A DNA stretch of 64,000 nt from contig OY761554.1 of assembly GCA_963664655.2 (NCBI GenBank), positions 1,612,001 to 1,676,000 of the forward strand, written 5' to 3'. The notes below the pieces were generated by a model that worked only from the letters and a program-made list of their open reading frames with translations, did not search any database and was not told where the DNA came from. This document shows, piece after piece, positions 30,901-37,512 of the stretch (its first letter is position 1; each line of letters opens with the position of its first letter). This DNA comes from Desulfospira sp963664655. GTDB lineage: Bacteria; Desulfobacterota; Desulfobacteria; Desulfobacterales; Desulfobacteraceae. The position numbers were made by a program, and so were the translations under genes.

Positions 30901-33386
30901 TCGTTGCCCAGCTCATTGGATAGGCAGGTGGCAATGATGACGGCGGTCCTTGAGGGGTCATCACAGGACAGCTGATCATTCTCATTTAAAAGCCCGGCAC
31001 TTTCCACCGCCTTGTAAGCGGTCTGAAGCACCATTTTCTGGCTTCTGGACAGTTTGTTCTCCTTGTCCTTATCGTATCCGAACCGCTTTGCGTCAAACTG
31101 AAAATCATCTATAATCCCGGCCAGACGGGTATAGGTTCTGTCTTCGGCCGACTTGTCCTCGGACAGGTACAGATCGGCATCAAACCGGGATTCGGGCATC
31201 TCTTTGATGGCATAGGTTTTATCCAGAATATTGTCCCAGAGTTGATCCGGGGTCTGGGCTCCCGGCAGGGTGCATCCCATCCCCACCACGGCGATTTCAT
31301 CGTTGATCCGGTTTCTTGGGCTTGAAAATGATTCCAGGTGGTTGAGGTTTTCCAGGAGCCGGTGTTTGGATTGAAAAATCATGGTATGGATATCTTTAAT
31401 GGCGGTGACATCCTTGAAAAAGGCCAGGCTGTCCCCCACCAGAAAATTTCCCTTTTCCCGGTGTTCTTCCCCTTCATACCAGGTATAATGCTCCTTGCCG
31501 GGATTTTTAAAGTCCGGCAAAAAGCCTTTGGCGCCGATAAGCAGGGAGCCGATGTTCCTTTTTTCAAAGGATTTTTTGCGCTGATCCAACGGCTTCTTTT
31601 CCCGGATCATGGCGGCTTCATGTTCCATCATCATTTTGGCAAACCCTGTGGGAGCGGTCCGTGAGGCAAGGCCCAGGGTCTTGCCGATCACAACGGTTTC
31701 GTTTTTTTCAATGACAATGTCCTGGTAAAGCTTCTGGATGCTCTTTGTATCGACGATCTCTTTTGTGAACAGGTAGGCGGTCCCGGCCTGAATACCGATT
31801 TTAGCGCCTTTGGCTGCCAGAAAAGCGGTCAGCCCGGAAATAAAGAACGATGCAAAACAGGTGGAAATCCCACCGGCAAACACCAGATAAATATCGGACA
31901 AATCCCGGTCTGAGTTGACCAGCTTTGAAATGGCCGCTTCCCACAGCACCATGGAAGACAGGGTCCCCACATGGCCCCCGGCTTCGGCACCTTCAAAGAT
32001 AAACCGGCGGCAGCCGTTTTCCAGGGCGTTGGCCATCATGGACACGGAAGGGGTGTGCAGATAGGTTTTTGTCCCGGCCTTTTCAAGCTCCAGCACCTGG
32101 GAGGGAACCCCGCCGGCAAACAGGGCATAGGGCACCTTGTATTGTTTGACCATGTCCAGATGGATGTTGACCTGGGGGTTAAAGGCTTCGATGCCCACCA
32201 GGCCCGCCCCGAAATTGTCTAATGTATCAGCCCCTTGTTTAAGCATGTCATCGGCCAGATCCTTTGGCAGGCTGCCCACGGCAAAAAACGGCAGGGCGCC
32301 CTGCTTTAAAACCATTGAGGCAAATTGTGCGTTGTCCGTGATATTGGCCATGGGCCCCTGGATTAAGGGCAGCCGGGTATTCTGGTCTGTTGCAAACTTT
32401 GAATCCGGAACAATGGGGTCAAACTGATCAATAAAGTTGAGGTTGTCGCCAATGGCCGTAAAAAAAGAGTGGATCATCTCTGTCAGGTCTTTGGAGTCCC
32501 TGGCAAAATCCTTGGCAAAAACCGCATCCTGGCCCAGGTAAAATAAAGACTGGATAAATGCGGCATCCGGATCATCCAGGGCTGTCATTTTTTCAGACAG
32601 CAGGTCGTACAGCCCGGCCAGGCCGTCAGGCTTTTCAGCCAGAAGAACGGCCGCCTGTTTTAGATCTTTTACGATTTTGGTCCCCAGCTTGGCAAACACC
32701 CGGAACCGTTCCTGGTCTTCAAAGCTGATTTCCGTGGAATCGCCTTCATCCAGGGAGCCCAGAAGGGTTTTAAAATTTTCAGACACCGGGGCCTGGTCGG
32801 CCAGCAGCACCTGGGAATCCATGACAAATCCGGATACGCCGGCGGCCAGCATGCCGGCCCCGGTATATTTACCCACCCCGCCGTGGATAAACACGGGCAG
32901 GGACACCTGCTTTAAATACCATTGCATGAGGATAAAGGACGAATACCGGGATACGTTCCCGGCCGCCTCATTTCCTTTAAGGATAAGGCCGGACGGGTCT
33001 GCCTTTAGGATCTCATCTGTCAGATCAATATCTTTGATTTCAAGAATAAGCCTGGTATCCCCAAAATTTGAAAACGCCTGGGCCATGTCTTCTGCCGGGG
33101 CCTGTTTTGAAATGGGAACCACCATAAGGTCCAGGTTGTTCAGATTTTTATTTTTAATCGCGGCAATCAGGGTGTCATCCCACCGGGACAGCCGGACACC
33201 AAAGCAAAAGGTTTCTTTGGACAACAGCAGCACCTTGTGCAGGATATCATCCCGGCTTAAAAATTCAGCATCAAATACGGGCAGGGCCCCGGATGCATAG
33301 ACGGAGTGAAAATACCGGATATCAAACACCTTGACCGGTGTGTAAATCATAAGGGGGAGTTTTGAGTTCAGTATTCTTGTAATCAT
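21951..33386 (-). CDS. Pfa/PKS-type lipid megasynthase: ER-ER-KS-KS-AT-KS-ACP3-KR-DH
   Basis: 3811-residue multienzyme, related to polyunsaturated fatty acid (Pfa) synthases. In order: a diverged TIM-barrel module (about 5-235); a fuller nitronate-monooxygenase/PfaD-like module (about 340-570; LPLIQGPMANIT, EGAEAGGHVGT), probably the FMN enoyl reductase; KS1 (about 695-1130; VDAACASS with Cys907, HGTAT, IGHLLG); KS2 (about 1175-1625; Cys1384, but both catalytic His replaced); AT (about 1665-1970; GHSVGEY, Ser1763); KS3 (about 2075-2580; SSACAST with Cys2327, HETYTPARGG, GFTGHTLG); three ACPs with Thr2692, Thr2796 and Thr2900 at the usual Ser; KR (about 3220-3430; TGGAGGI, DYTAAND); and a double-hotdog DH (His near 3537, Asp near 3714). 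No thioesterase and no phosphopantetheinyl transferase are visible. The ATG at 33384-33386 has GGAG 8 bases upstream; the longer frame would overlap the sigma-54 promoter. Product unknown. Confidence 0.9.
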   Translation of the reverse strand: MITRILNSKLPLMIYTPVKVFDIRYFHSVYASGALPVFDAEFLSRDDILHKVLLLSKETFCFGVRLSRWDDTLIAAIKNKNLNNLDLMVVPISKQAPAEDMAQAFSNFGDTRLILEIKDIDLTDEILKADPSGLILKGNEAAGNVSRYSSFILMQWYLKQVSLPVFIHGGVGKYTGAGMLAAGVSGFVMDSQVLLADQAPVSENFKTLLGSLDEGDSTEISFEDQERFRVFAKLGTKIVKDLKQAAVLLAEKPDGLAGLYDLLSEKMTALDDPDAAFIQSLFYLGQDAVFAKDFARDSKDLTEMIHSFFTAIGDNLNFIDQFDPIVPDSKFATDQNTRLPLIQGPMANITDNAQFASMVLKQGALPFFAVGSLPKDLADDMLKQGADTLDNFGAGLVGIEAFNPQVNIHLDMVKQYKVPYALFAGGVPSQVLELEKAGTKTYLHTPSVSMMANALENGCRRFIFEGAEAGGHVGTLSSMVLWEAAISKLVNSDRDLSDIYLVFAGGISTCFASFFISGLTAFLAAKGAKIGIQAGTAYLFTKEIVDTKSIQKLYQDIVIEKNETVVIGKTLGLASRTAPTGFAKMMMEHEAAMIREKKPLDQRKKSFEKRNIGSLLIGAKGFLPDFKNPGKEHYTWYEGEEHREKGNFLVGDSLAFFKDVTAIKDIHTMIFQSKHRLLENLNHLESFSSPRNRINDEIAVVGMGCTLPGAQTPDQLWDNILDKTYAIKEMPESRFDADLYLSEDKSAEDRTYTRLAGIIDDFQFDAKRFGYDKDKENKLSRSQKMVLQTAYKAVESAGLLNENDQLSCDDPSRTAVIIATCLSNELGNDLQLKYWYPEMISMLEKTEAYQALDPKEKEKITRTLLEGVEGENKGYDPVHGMLLNIEASRIARHLGIRGVNYIVDAACASSVTALDAAAGELLSGEVDQVIVGGVNTHLAPESFIGFAKMGTLSATGSYPFDQRADGFVLGEGSVVFVLKRMKDALRDNNRIFGIINGIGSSSDGKGKAIAAPNPKGQLLSIRRCYENTRKDVHPDQVEFIEAHGTATIIGDQAELETLTAGYTGARAGVSSIKSQIGHLLGCAGSAGLLKALLAVQKGVLPPNGNFETLSSSHDLSGSSLYIVKDQQPWEPRDGKSRKAAVSSYGFGGINYHVAIEEKTPSYVPVPRDIFKDLSYDFNDDRIVVAGLGVFLPGAKNSEEFWEKLVSGEKQLSQIPEKHFDNDAYSRLNKTSHYHLPHLKAGIVKDFQFNNLKYRMPPTMVKSVERGQLFGLTAASEALESSGLLKQDQAAARTGVILGTIPGERQSKNILRVRKLMLANIIKQTADVDAAVLDKVAGQLVDAIRSAIPENNEDTTPGLLSNIISGRITNYFGLNGANYVVDASCASAVIAIRNAARDLKQKNMDFCLAGGVDCNLYPAVLMAFKRLGLLSSGDCNFFDDRADGYVMGEGAAIHVLTTYKKARESGMKILGEINECTVKSSVPDHLLAPSEHTFVSAINQAYRRSGIRKSEVDHLDLFAFSNIFGDMIEKQVTQACFSHPMHCGNIKPQFGYFKAANPAVAMAKLMLMNARGKILPDFNFERDHSIIKECHILKPASELTSGRPGRPLRFASNVNGIGGNHAHLIMGALPARLVPEQHKAESVMDVSFKAVPEDDRVLSDTAWSAGPGGKKQRIVALLSGQGAQHPGMMKALFESDAHIREVMTKGEAIFKEQRGYSLLDLMFKDDDALNSTRNTQAAVFLSSAAVCSRLALEGFSPDYFIGHSVGEYTALFCSGILGFEDAMRLIIKRSDLMHESTLKVPGKIMVVFENEKKTEKLIRKSFVSDIYITNKNSEKQTAVSGKAQSIEKFCAFLKDEKVMYKKLNLTGAFHTPLLADASKKLRQYLDTLTFKQAGYGRIISNTLAAPYPKQVAEVKDLLARQIVSPVEFIKSIEHVYASGKTHFIEIGPSRLLVNLLKHINIGEYGTTVSVDPKKGEIESFEACRQYLISLNALFKSRPVPEPPVRTPAENLYEGPDQTGGSDNLSFADMAGADISEDFESFKQDNQSLIDKILYKEFQRKKRDAAIDAIKRYDFNTRRILISGVSVGLPGKARHVFAKDNFDAILNGRNFIESLSQEDQARITDKNITKLFKEPDGNARFVQITKTEDVIHLAGQLGYFNLTDEYGIKEEYDIAMSLGIAAGIEALKDANIPLVMQYKKMKDGKALIPDGFALPEEMQEETGVIITSLWPNGETLMAELEKYFYENLFLKPYEEFEKIYYFLMEKVNDLDVKEEITEWFFKAKARKRKDFTTYKFDRNFLANACPLGSAHLAQIIKAKGPNTLVSSACASTTLAMGIAEDWIRVGRCKRVLVVGGENATSPRQAQWVGSGFLALGAATIKKRVSEAAKPFDEDRNGTILGAGAVGLVIEDEKCAAKRGMNGQCQILGTHIANSAYHTYNIDVPHMAREMNKFIAKVEKQNHLSKTDYADKLLFMSHETYTPARGGSADAEVTALESAFADHLDTICISNTKGFTGHTLGAAIEDVVLVKALQKRKAPPIANLQKVPDRFRKLNFSGREKINAEYGLHLSAGFGSHFAFMFVKRLEENPVEGNLIYQNWLKQITGSQNPELKVIDNTLCVVAGDDRVPARKPDIKTAKPGTVPPVPEPSTAPPEPVSGPGPVERIREIIARQTGYAPDMLEGDLDLEADLGIDTVKQVEIFGTIASGFGFDVPDDLKLRDLNTIDKLAAYVTQKVGPAVAAPPEKSGQQSSGTPDVQAPQVLESPMETVKAVIAEQTGYTADMLAPDLDLEADLGIDTVKQVEIFGKVATRFGFDVPDDLKLRDLNTIARLSDYIVSRTGAVLAAAQPETQTGPGTIPQTSGPVPGNDPVDTVKEIIAAQTGYAVDMLEPGLDLEADLGIDTVKQVEIFGKVATHFGFDVPDDLKLRELNTIARLSAYIETRATEPDFSGKEEPIPVTGSGAGPEPAINEKMADSAEENFPDPASPIKRLVVRVNEAPLPGISNRSFKKKKILISLDHHGMASAVAGQVKRLGGEVITLGAPDLNPDVVLAFSDLGAAASAGKDLAAAHPDLDGFIHLAPLDFYADRETHEFASDPELNTTVKSTFILIQALYEVLDKPGTLIATMAFDSVIFPYMEEGNDIYPMFAGLSGLLKTVNKEMEHTRVKVVDFSYPHPLKNKTEISDLFINELLSDDGRCEAGYKNSQRYVLSMKTSTPDQTERIISDNDTLLVTGGAGGITYEIIKQVVKEYKVNLVILDINDIYATEPKFLDKQATGPQLMAMLREDMPKAKPVEIKRALDRLNRVRAAVDNMEYLRSQGVSVTYICTDVTDYEAVKTAVDSCPEIDGIFHAAGMEMSQFIPKKELWSFELVTDVKIKGMRNLLRAAQQKDYKYFLTFSSVTARFGNQGQADYTAANDFLGKTLLRQKQLHPERAYKVYAWTAWDGVGMATNSTVKKVLEDRGIKFLPMDQGVRFFMADLLDRTESEMVFSGLDYEFDIDGLLGDPGAFPFLDDPVKDTAASKAWTRTLDLDRDIFLNDHTMGDVPLFLGSTGVETMAEAARNLTCDREYVTRLTDFHIPYGIKLLKGRPKDLVIQADLKDDQTVNCQIESVFKNPKGQVMGEPKLHYQGTFEFSETRPDSKTIELPPFSPLSFEGDLESLVYHPNRLFMFGLFATITDINSFDGTTLVTTVEDSSEAEFFKGEKNPRFQAAPVLVDAMFQTGGLLEFLTSSRTVLPFKIKEMNFYRTPDKNTPYYCITRKVDSGKETNTYDLILADSAGTVYIEINEFQMVKLARLDEDHRIAHKVSWEAQPA

Positions 33387-33446
33387 GTAAACGTCTCCAA
33401 ATGGGTTTGGGTTCAGGCCTTTTGACCTTAATATCCCATTTGGGCT

Positions 33447-33462
33447 ATCAAGGACCGTGCCA
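33447..33462 (-). promoter_or_regulatory. Sigma-54 promoter of the megasynthase
   Basis: On the minus strand the sequence is TGGCACGGTCCTTGAT. The -24 element TGGCACG is perfect and the 4-base spacer is exact. The -12 element reads TTGAT where TTGCA or TTGCT is expected, so one conserved position differs. The predicted transcript would start near 33436 and leave a leader of about 50 bases. The next gene on the other side encodes a sigma-54 activator. Confidence 0.72.
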
Positions 33463-33548
33463 GAGGCGACTTGTTTCATAACCGATTGATATCATATTGA
33501 TTTATATAAAATTGAATTTTCTTCATTAAAACTATCGGCAATCGGTCT

Positions 33549-33571
33549 TGCATTTTATGCACATAGCATGT
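33549..33571. promoter_or_regulatory. Candidate upstream activator sites
   Basis: Two adjoining palindromes, TGCAT-TTT-ATGCA (33549-33561) and ACAT-AGC-ATGT (33561-33571), lie about 90-110 bp upstream of the sigma-54 promoter, the usual distance for enhancer sites of sigma-54 activators. Binding by the neighbouring activator is inferred. Confidence 0.4.
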
Positions 33572-33662
33572 ACAAAATTACTCAATATAAGTTGTTGGGG
33601 GCAACCGCAAAAAAAGAGTCGTGTCCAAATAAAACCAATGCCATTCAGTGCGTAAGCGCTGA

Positions 33663-33818
33663 ATCTCTGTGTCCTCTGTGGTTTAAAAAAAAATGAAATC
33701 CCGAAGGGAGTGAATGACTTGCTTTTAAACTGTTGGTGTTAATCAGGGGCTGCGCCCTTTCTTTTAATTAACCATAGAGAACACAGAGTAGCACAGAGGG
33801 TTTGGCTTACGCCAAACC
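33663..33818. repeat. CTCTGTGG palindromic repeat element, copy 2
   Basis: Begins ATCTCTGTGTCCTCTGTGG, runs into a GTTTAA and A-run, then AAATGAAATCCC. The far end is TTAACCATAGAG and ACACAGAGTAGCACAGAGGG, followed by TTTGGC-TTAC-GCCAAA. It is the counterpart, in the opposite sense, of the element at 18003-18153. It lies in the gene-free stretch between the megasynthase promoter and the activator gene, which otherwise holds no recognisable gene. Confidence 0.68.
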
Positions 33819-33950
33819 ATCATTGCCGGAAAGGCATGCGGATCTTGGTGGATTAAGCTATTTTTCTTTTTTTGTGTGTTGCCCTGCATGGATAGCATCA
33901 CAAACTATGCCTGGTTTTAACAGCAGGGTTTGTCAAAAAAGGAAAATTCA

Positions 33951-35423
33951 ATGGCAAAATTCAGCCTGGATTCAGAAGAAAAGATTTTTTTCAGGACGGT
34001 TTATCATGCGGCCTTTGCAAACCCTTTCAGCGAGCTAAGGGAAAAGCTGGACCGGAAAATAGCCGGACTTTTCCCTTCCAACGACCCCAGACAAATAACA
34101 ACCATGTGTATCCGGGAGGTGGACCAGCGCCTAAGAAAGCTCGAATCCCAGGGCCGGGGAGACCTTAATCGGTATTCAGAAAAAGATCAGGAAACCCTTC
34201 GTGTGGTCTATTTATTTGACATCTTTCATAAGTTCAGGGATGATTTTGACCGGCTCATCAATGACCAGATCCAAGCAGGCGATTCCCCGGTAACAGTGGA
34301 CTTTGCTCAAAAGGCCCGGCAGATGCTCATGGATAAGGGGTTTTCCGTCCAGCAGTTTTGTCATTATTTTGCCTTGTCTTTTCAGCTCAGACGGGCGTTT
34401 TACTTCATTTCCCAGACCCTGGTAGGGGAAAGCCCCTGCATGCGCAATTTAAAGAAACACCTCTGGTACAATGTCTTTACCTGCAACATGCTCTTATACG
34501 ACCAGCAGCTCTGGAACCGGATGGAGGATTTTTCCACCCTGCTTTTGGGTGAAACCGGCACCGGAAAGGGAACCGCCGCCAGAGCAATCGGCCGAAGCGG
34601 GTTTATCCCTTTTGACGAAAAAAAATCCAGCTTTACCCAGAGCTTTACCCAGGCGTTTTCTTCGCTCAACCTGTCCCAATACCCTGAAACCCTGCTGGAA
34701 TCTGAACTTTTCGGTCATACAAAAGGGGCGTTCACCGGGGCGGTGGACGATTATAAAGGGGTGTTTGCCCTGTGCAGTCCCCACGGGTCCATTCTTTTAG
34801 ACGAAATTGGCGAAATCCCCAACCATGTCCAGATCAAGCTGTTGCGGGTCCTCCAGGAAAGAAGCTTTTCGCCGGTGGGGTCCCACGCCTCCCACCGGTT
34901 CCAGGGACGGGTGATTGCCGCCACCAACCGCCCCAGAAAAGATATCATGTCCGGTAAGGTGTTCCGGGATGATTTTTACTACCGACTGTGTTCAGACATC
35001 ATTGAAGTTCCCCGGCTGGCTGCCCGGATCAAAGAAAAGCCATCGGAACTGGACGATCTTCTGGAATTCACTATTTTTCGCATGACCGGCGTAAAATCAG
35101 AAGAAATATTGGTCAAAGTCAAAAGAATTATTGACCGTAATCTGGGAAAAGACTATCAATGGCCTGGGAATGTCAGGGAGCTGGAACAATGCGTTAGAAG
35201 CATTCTGCTCAGACGAAGCTACAGGGGAAAGGAAAATTCCGGGACCCGCGAATTATCCCCGGACCGGATTCTGGCCCGGGGTATCGAAGACCGGACCATC
35301 GGCGTGCCGGATCTGGTCTCCGGATACTGCAGGCTTTTGTATGACACCCATGGCACCTATGAAAAAGTAGCCCGGGTAACGGGCCTGGACCGGCGGACAG
35401 TAAAAAAATATATTTTAGGATAG
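33951..35423 (+). CDS. Sigma-54-dependent activator without receiver domain
   Basis: Enhancer-binding protein of 490 residues. The N-terminal 170 or so residues are helical and unrecognised; there is no receiver, PAS or GAF domain visible. The AAA+ domain has Walker A GETGTGKG, the sigma-54 contact loop in ESELFGHTKGAFTGAV, Walker B GSILLDEIGEI and the later FRDDFYYRL. The C-terminus ends in a helix-turn-helix (GTYEKVARVTGLDRRTVKKYI). The open frame begins at a TTG seven codons earlier, but the ATG is preceded by AAAGGAAAA at good spacing. It overlooks the megasynthase promoter across a gene-free stretch and precedes an acyltransferase by 4 bp. It probably activates the megasynthase in response to a cytoplasmic cue; the cue is unknown. 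Confidence 0.9.
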   Translation: MAKFSLDSEEKIFFRTVYHAAFANPFSELREKLDRKIAGLFPSNDPRQITTMCIREVDQRLRKLESQGRGDLNRYSEKDQETLRVVYLFDIFHKFRDDFDRLINDQIQAGDSPVTVDFAQKARQMLMDKGFSVQQFCHYFALSFQLRRAFYFISQTLVGESPCMRNLKKHLWYNVFTCNMLLYDQQLWNRMEDFSTLLLGETGTGKGTAARAIGRSGFIPFDEKKSSFTQSFTQAFSSLNLSQYPETLLESELFGHTKGAFTGAVDDYKGVFALCSPHGSILLDEIGEIPNHVQIKLLRVLQERSFSPVGSHASHRFQGRVIAATNRPRKDIMSGKVFRDDFYYRLCSDIIEVPRLAARIKEKPSELDDLLEFTIFRMTGVKSEEILVKVKRIIDRNLGKDYQWPGNVRELEQCVRSILLRRSYRGKENSGTRELSPDRILARGIEDRTIGVPDLVSGYCRLLYDTHGTYEKVARVTGLDRRTVKKYILG

Positions 35424-35427
35424 ACCC

Positions 35428-36321
35428 ATGTTTTTCTTTCTTCCCCCCCTCATCAGAGGCTGTGCTTCCATCATTATTTATTTTTTTAACACCCTTATAC
35501 TGACCGTTCCGTTAATCCTGTGTTCTCTTTTAAAATTTATCATTCCGGCTCATGGGTTCGTTGTCTGGATGGATAAATTTCTGATCGGTATCGCCACTCT
35601 CTGGATCGGGGTCAATTCAACGACCACAGATCTTTTCTGCAAGATCCACTGGGACGTCCACGGGCTTGAAAACTTAAAGAAAAAGGAATGGTACCTGGTG
35701 TTGTCCAACCATCAGTCCTGGGTGGATATTCTGGTGCTTCAAAAAATTTTGAACCGGAAGATCCCCATGCTTAAATTTTTCTTAAAAAAAGAACTGATCT
35801 GGGTCCCGTTCCTGGGGCTTGCCTGGTGGGCCCTGGATTTTCCTTTTATGAAGCGGTATTCAAAATCCTTTCTGGCAAAAAATCCCCACCTTAAGGGAAA
35901 AGACCTGGAAAGCACTAAAAAAGCCTGCAAAAAATTCAAGCATACCCCGGTGTCCATCATGAACTTTGTTGAGGGAACACGGTTTTCTTTCGACAAACAA
36001 CAGGTCCAGAAGGCGGCGTTCAGCCACCTGCTCAAGCCCAGGGCCGGGGGAATCGCCTTTGTTTTGGCCTCCATGGGCGAGTACCTTCACAAGATCATTG
36101 ACGTGACCATTGTGTATCCTGAAAAAGTCCCGAGTTTCTGGGAGTTTATTTCAGGAAAAACCCGGCGCATCGTGGTTTACTTCAACGTGCTGGACGTGAC
36201 CCGGACCCTGAAGGGGGATTATTTTAACGACCCTGAATTCAAACAGGGCTTCTGCGAGTGGCTCAACGAGATGTGGCAGGAAAAGGACCGGAAAATATCC
36301 GGTCTTATTGCCGGGAGATGA
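35428..36321 (+). CDS. PlsC-type membrane acyltransferase
   Basis: Member of the lysophosphatidic-acid acyltransferase family (YihG-like), 297 residues. It has two N-terminal hydrophobic segments, the catalytic NHQSWVD motif (HX4D) near residue 92, and FVEGTR near 177, which in the family binds the phosphate of the acceptor. These enzymes transfer an acyl chain from a thioester to a glycerophosphate-type acceptor at the inner membrane. AGGA lies about 8 bases before the ATG. It is 4 bp after the sigma-54 activator gene. The association suggests that it places the megasynthase product onto a lipid; this is inference from position. Confidence 0.88.
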   Translation: MFFFLPPLIRGCASIIIYFFNTLILTVPLILCSLLKFIIPAHGFVVWMDKFLIGIATLWIGVNSTTTDLFCKIHWDVHGLENLKKKEWYLVLSNHQSWVDILVLQKILNRKIPMLKFFLKKELIWVPFLGLAWWALDFPFMKRYSKSFLAKNPHLKGKDLESTKKACKKFKHTPVSIMNFVEGTRFSFDKQQVQKAAFSHLLKPRAGGIAFVLASMGEYLHKIIDVTIVYPEKVPSFWEFISGKTRRIVVYFNVLDVTRTLKGDYFNDPEFKQGFCEWLNEMWQEKDRKISGLIAGR

Positions 36322-36339
36322 TATGAAAAAAATTACCAT

Positions 36340-36385
36340 AATTGTGAAAAAAATGTGCGTCTAATGTGAATTTTTTTTCACAATT
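36340..36385. terminator. A/T-rich inverted repeat after the acyltransferase gene
   Basis: AATTGTGAAAAAAA and TTTTTTTCACAATT pair over 14 bases around an 18-base loop, starting 18 bp after the acyltransferase stop codon. It fits a weak terminator or a binding site. The remaining DNA to 36654 shows no gene. Confidence 0.5.
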
Positions 36386-36654
36386 ATCACAAGCTCTCCG
36401 TGTCGATCCCCCCCCCTCTCTTATAAACGATCTTTCCCGGCCTATTTTTCGCGTAATCTTTCTGGCCGTATTTAACCCTTCAGAAAATAGCTGAAAACTT
36501 TTATTTTCAGGTTGTTCAGGCCCTCGCCGTAATGGGATGCCGCTTACAAAAAAACAGGAATGAATGGTATTTGTTCATAAAATTTAAATTTATCGCCGAT
36601 GAAAAACACAAAGGTACGAAATGTGCATAAACTATTTCGCATGAACCAAATATA

Positions 36655-36676
36655 TATCGCTTCCCAGAAAGCGATA
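36655..36676. promoter_or_regulatory. Palindrome upstream of PEP-CTERM gene
   Basis: TATCGCTT and AAGCGATA form a perfect 8-bp inverted repeat with a 6-base spacer, 46 bp before the start of the next gene. It could be an operator or a leader hairpin. Confidence 0.4.
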
Positions 36677-36722
36677 CCTTGTTAATTACAATTTTTATGT
36701 TCAAAAAAGGAGGACAGTTAAA

Positions 36723-37400
36723 ATGAAAATCACCCGTATATTAATCTCTTTTCTGGCTTGTTTGTGTGCTTTAGGTATTGTGGAAAATGCCCAGGCAGTG
36801 ATGGCGCCTTCTGTGGAAATACTTGAAGTGCATAACGCTGTAACTGGAGAAGGATATTTTAAGGTCACCAATAACTCTGCCTCGGATATTTATGCTGTGG
36901 CTGTGGCCAACAGCTCCCTGGAAGATGGGCTAACCGGAAGTACTGGATATGGCATCGACGGCTATGATTTTTGGGCCTACGCTGTGATTGACAAAGCAAT
37001 CTGGAACGGGGGATTTGATTTTGACACGGGCTTTATGTATGCTACGACTGATTTCACATATGAGACCTATAATATATATGGAGATGGAAGCGCTTCCTGG
37101 AACATCCTTCCTAACACGACCGATACATTTGATACTTATTTTTCAGGATATGACCGGGTCATCGTCTATTTTACTTCATTCAATGCGGATGGTTCTGTGT
37201 TTAATAATCCCCTTCAGGCAGGCGGCGAAACAACCGAGCTTTTCTTTTCCGCCGGGGAAGCCGGATCTCCCTTTGTGGTTTTCGGAAAGGATGGGTTGGT
37301 TATTGCTTCAGGTGAAGCCACGGTTGTGCCGCTTCCCGGGGCGGCCATTCTCATGGGAATCGGCCTCATGGGGATTGTGGGAATCAGGCGGAAACAATAA
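36723..37400 (+). CDS. VPLPA/PEP-CTERM exported protein
   Basis: Exported protein of unknown function, 225 residues. It has an N-terminal signal peptide ending near ENAQA and a C-terminal sorting signal VPLPGAAILMGIGLMGIVGIRRK: a short Pro motif, a hydrophobic helix and a basic tail. This tripartite end is the target of exosortase systems, which cut and anchor or release proteins at the cell surface or into an extracellular matrix. The middle is rich in aromatic, Asp, Gly and Thr residues and looks beta-rich, with no recognised domain. AAAGGAGG precedes the ATG. A hairpin terminator follows, so the gene is monocistronic. Confidence 0.85.
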   Translation: MKITRILISFLACLCALGIVENAQAVMAPSVEILEVHNAVTGEGYFKVTNNSASDIYAVAVANSSLEDGLTGSTGYGIDGYDFWAYAVIDKAIWNGGFDFDTGFMYATTDFTYETYNIYGDGSASWNILPNTTDTFDTYFSGYDRVIVYFTSFNADGSVFNNPLQAGGETTELFFSAGEAGSPFVVFGKDGLVIASGEATVVPLPGAAILMGIGLMGIVGIRRKQ

Positions 37401-37409
37401 CCTGATAGG

Positions 37410-37432
37410 ATGGGCACGCTTTTTGTGCCCAT
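37410..37432 (+). terminator. Hairpin after VPLPA-CTERM gene
   Basis: ATGGGCAC and GTGCCCAT form a perfect 8-bp stem with a 7-base loop, 9 bp after the stop. The T run lies in the loop and about eight bases downstream rather than directly after the stem. Confidence 0.65.
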
Positions 37433-37512
37433 CTATGAATTTTTCCGGAAAAAGGGGGATGGTTGATCTCCAATATACCTGAATTTTGAATTATCATATC
37501 TCAGGTGGTGGT

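Noticed and set aside
33387..33479. Upstream extension of the megasynthase frame to an ATG at 33479
   Set aside because: No ribosome site, and it would put the sigma-54 promoter inside the coding region; the ATG at 33386 has GGAG at 8 bases.
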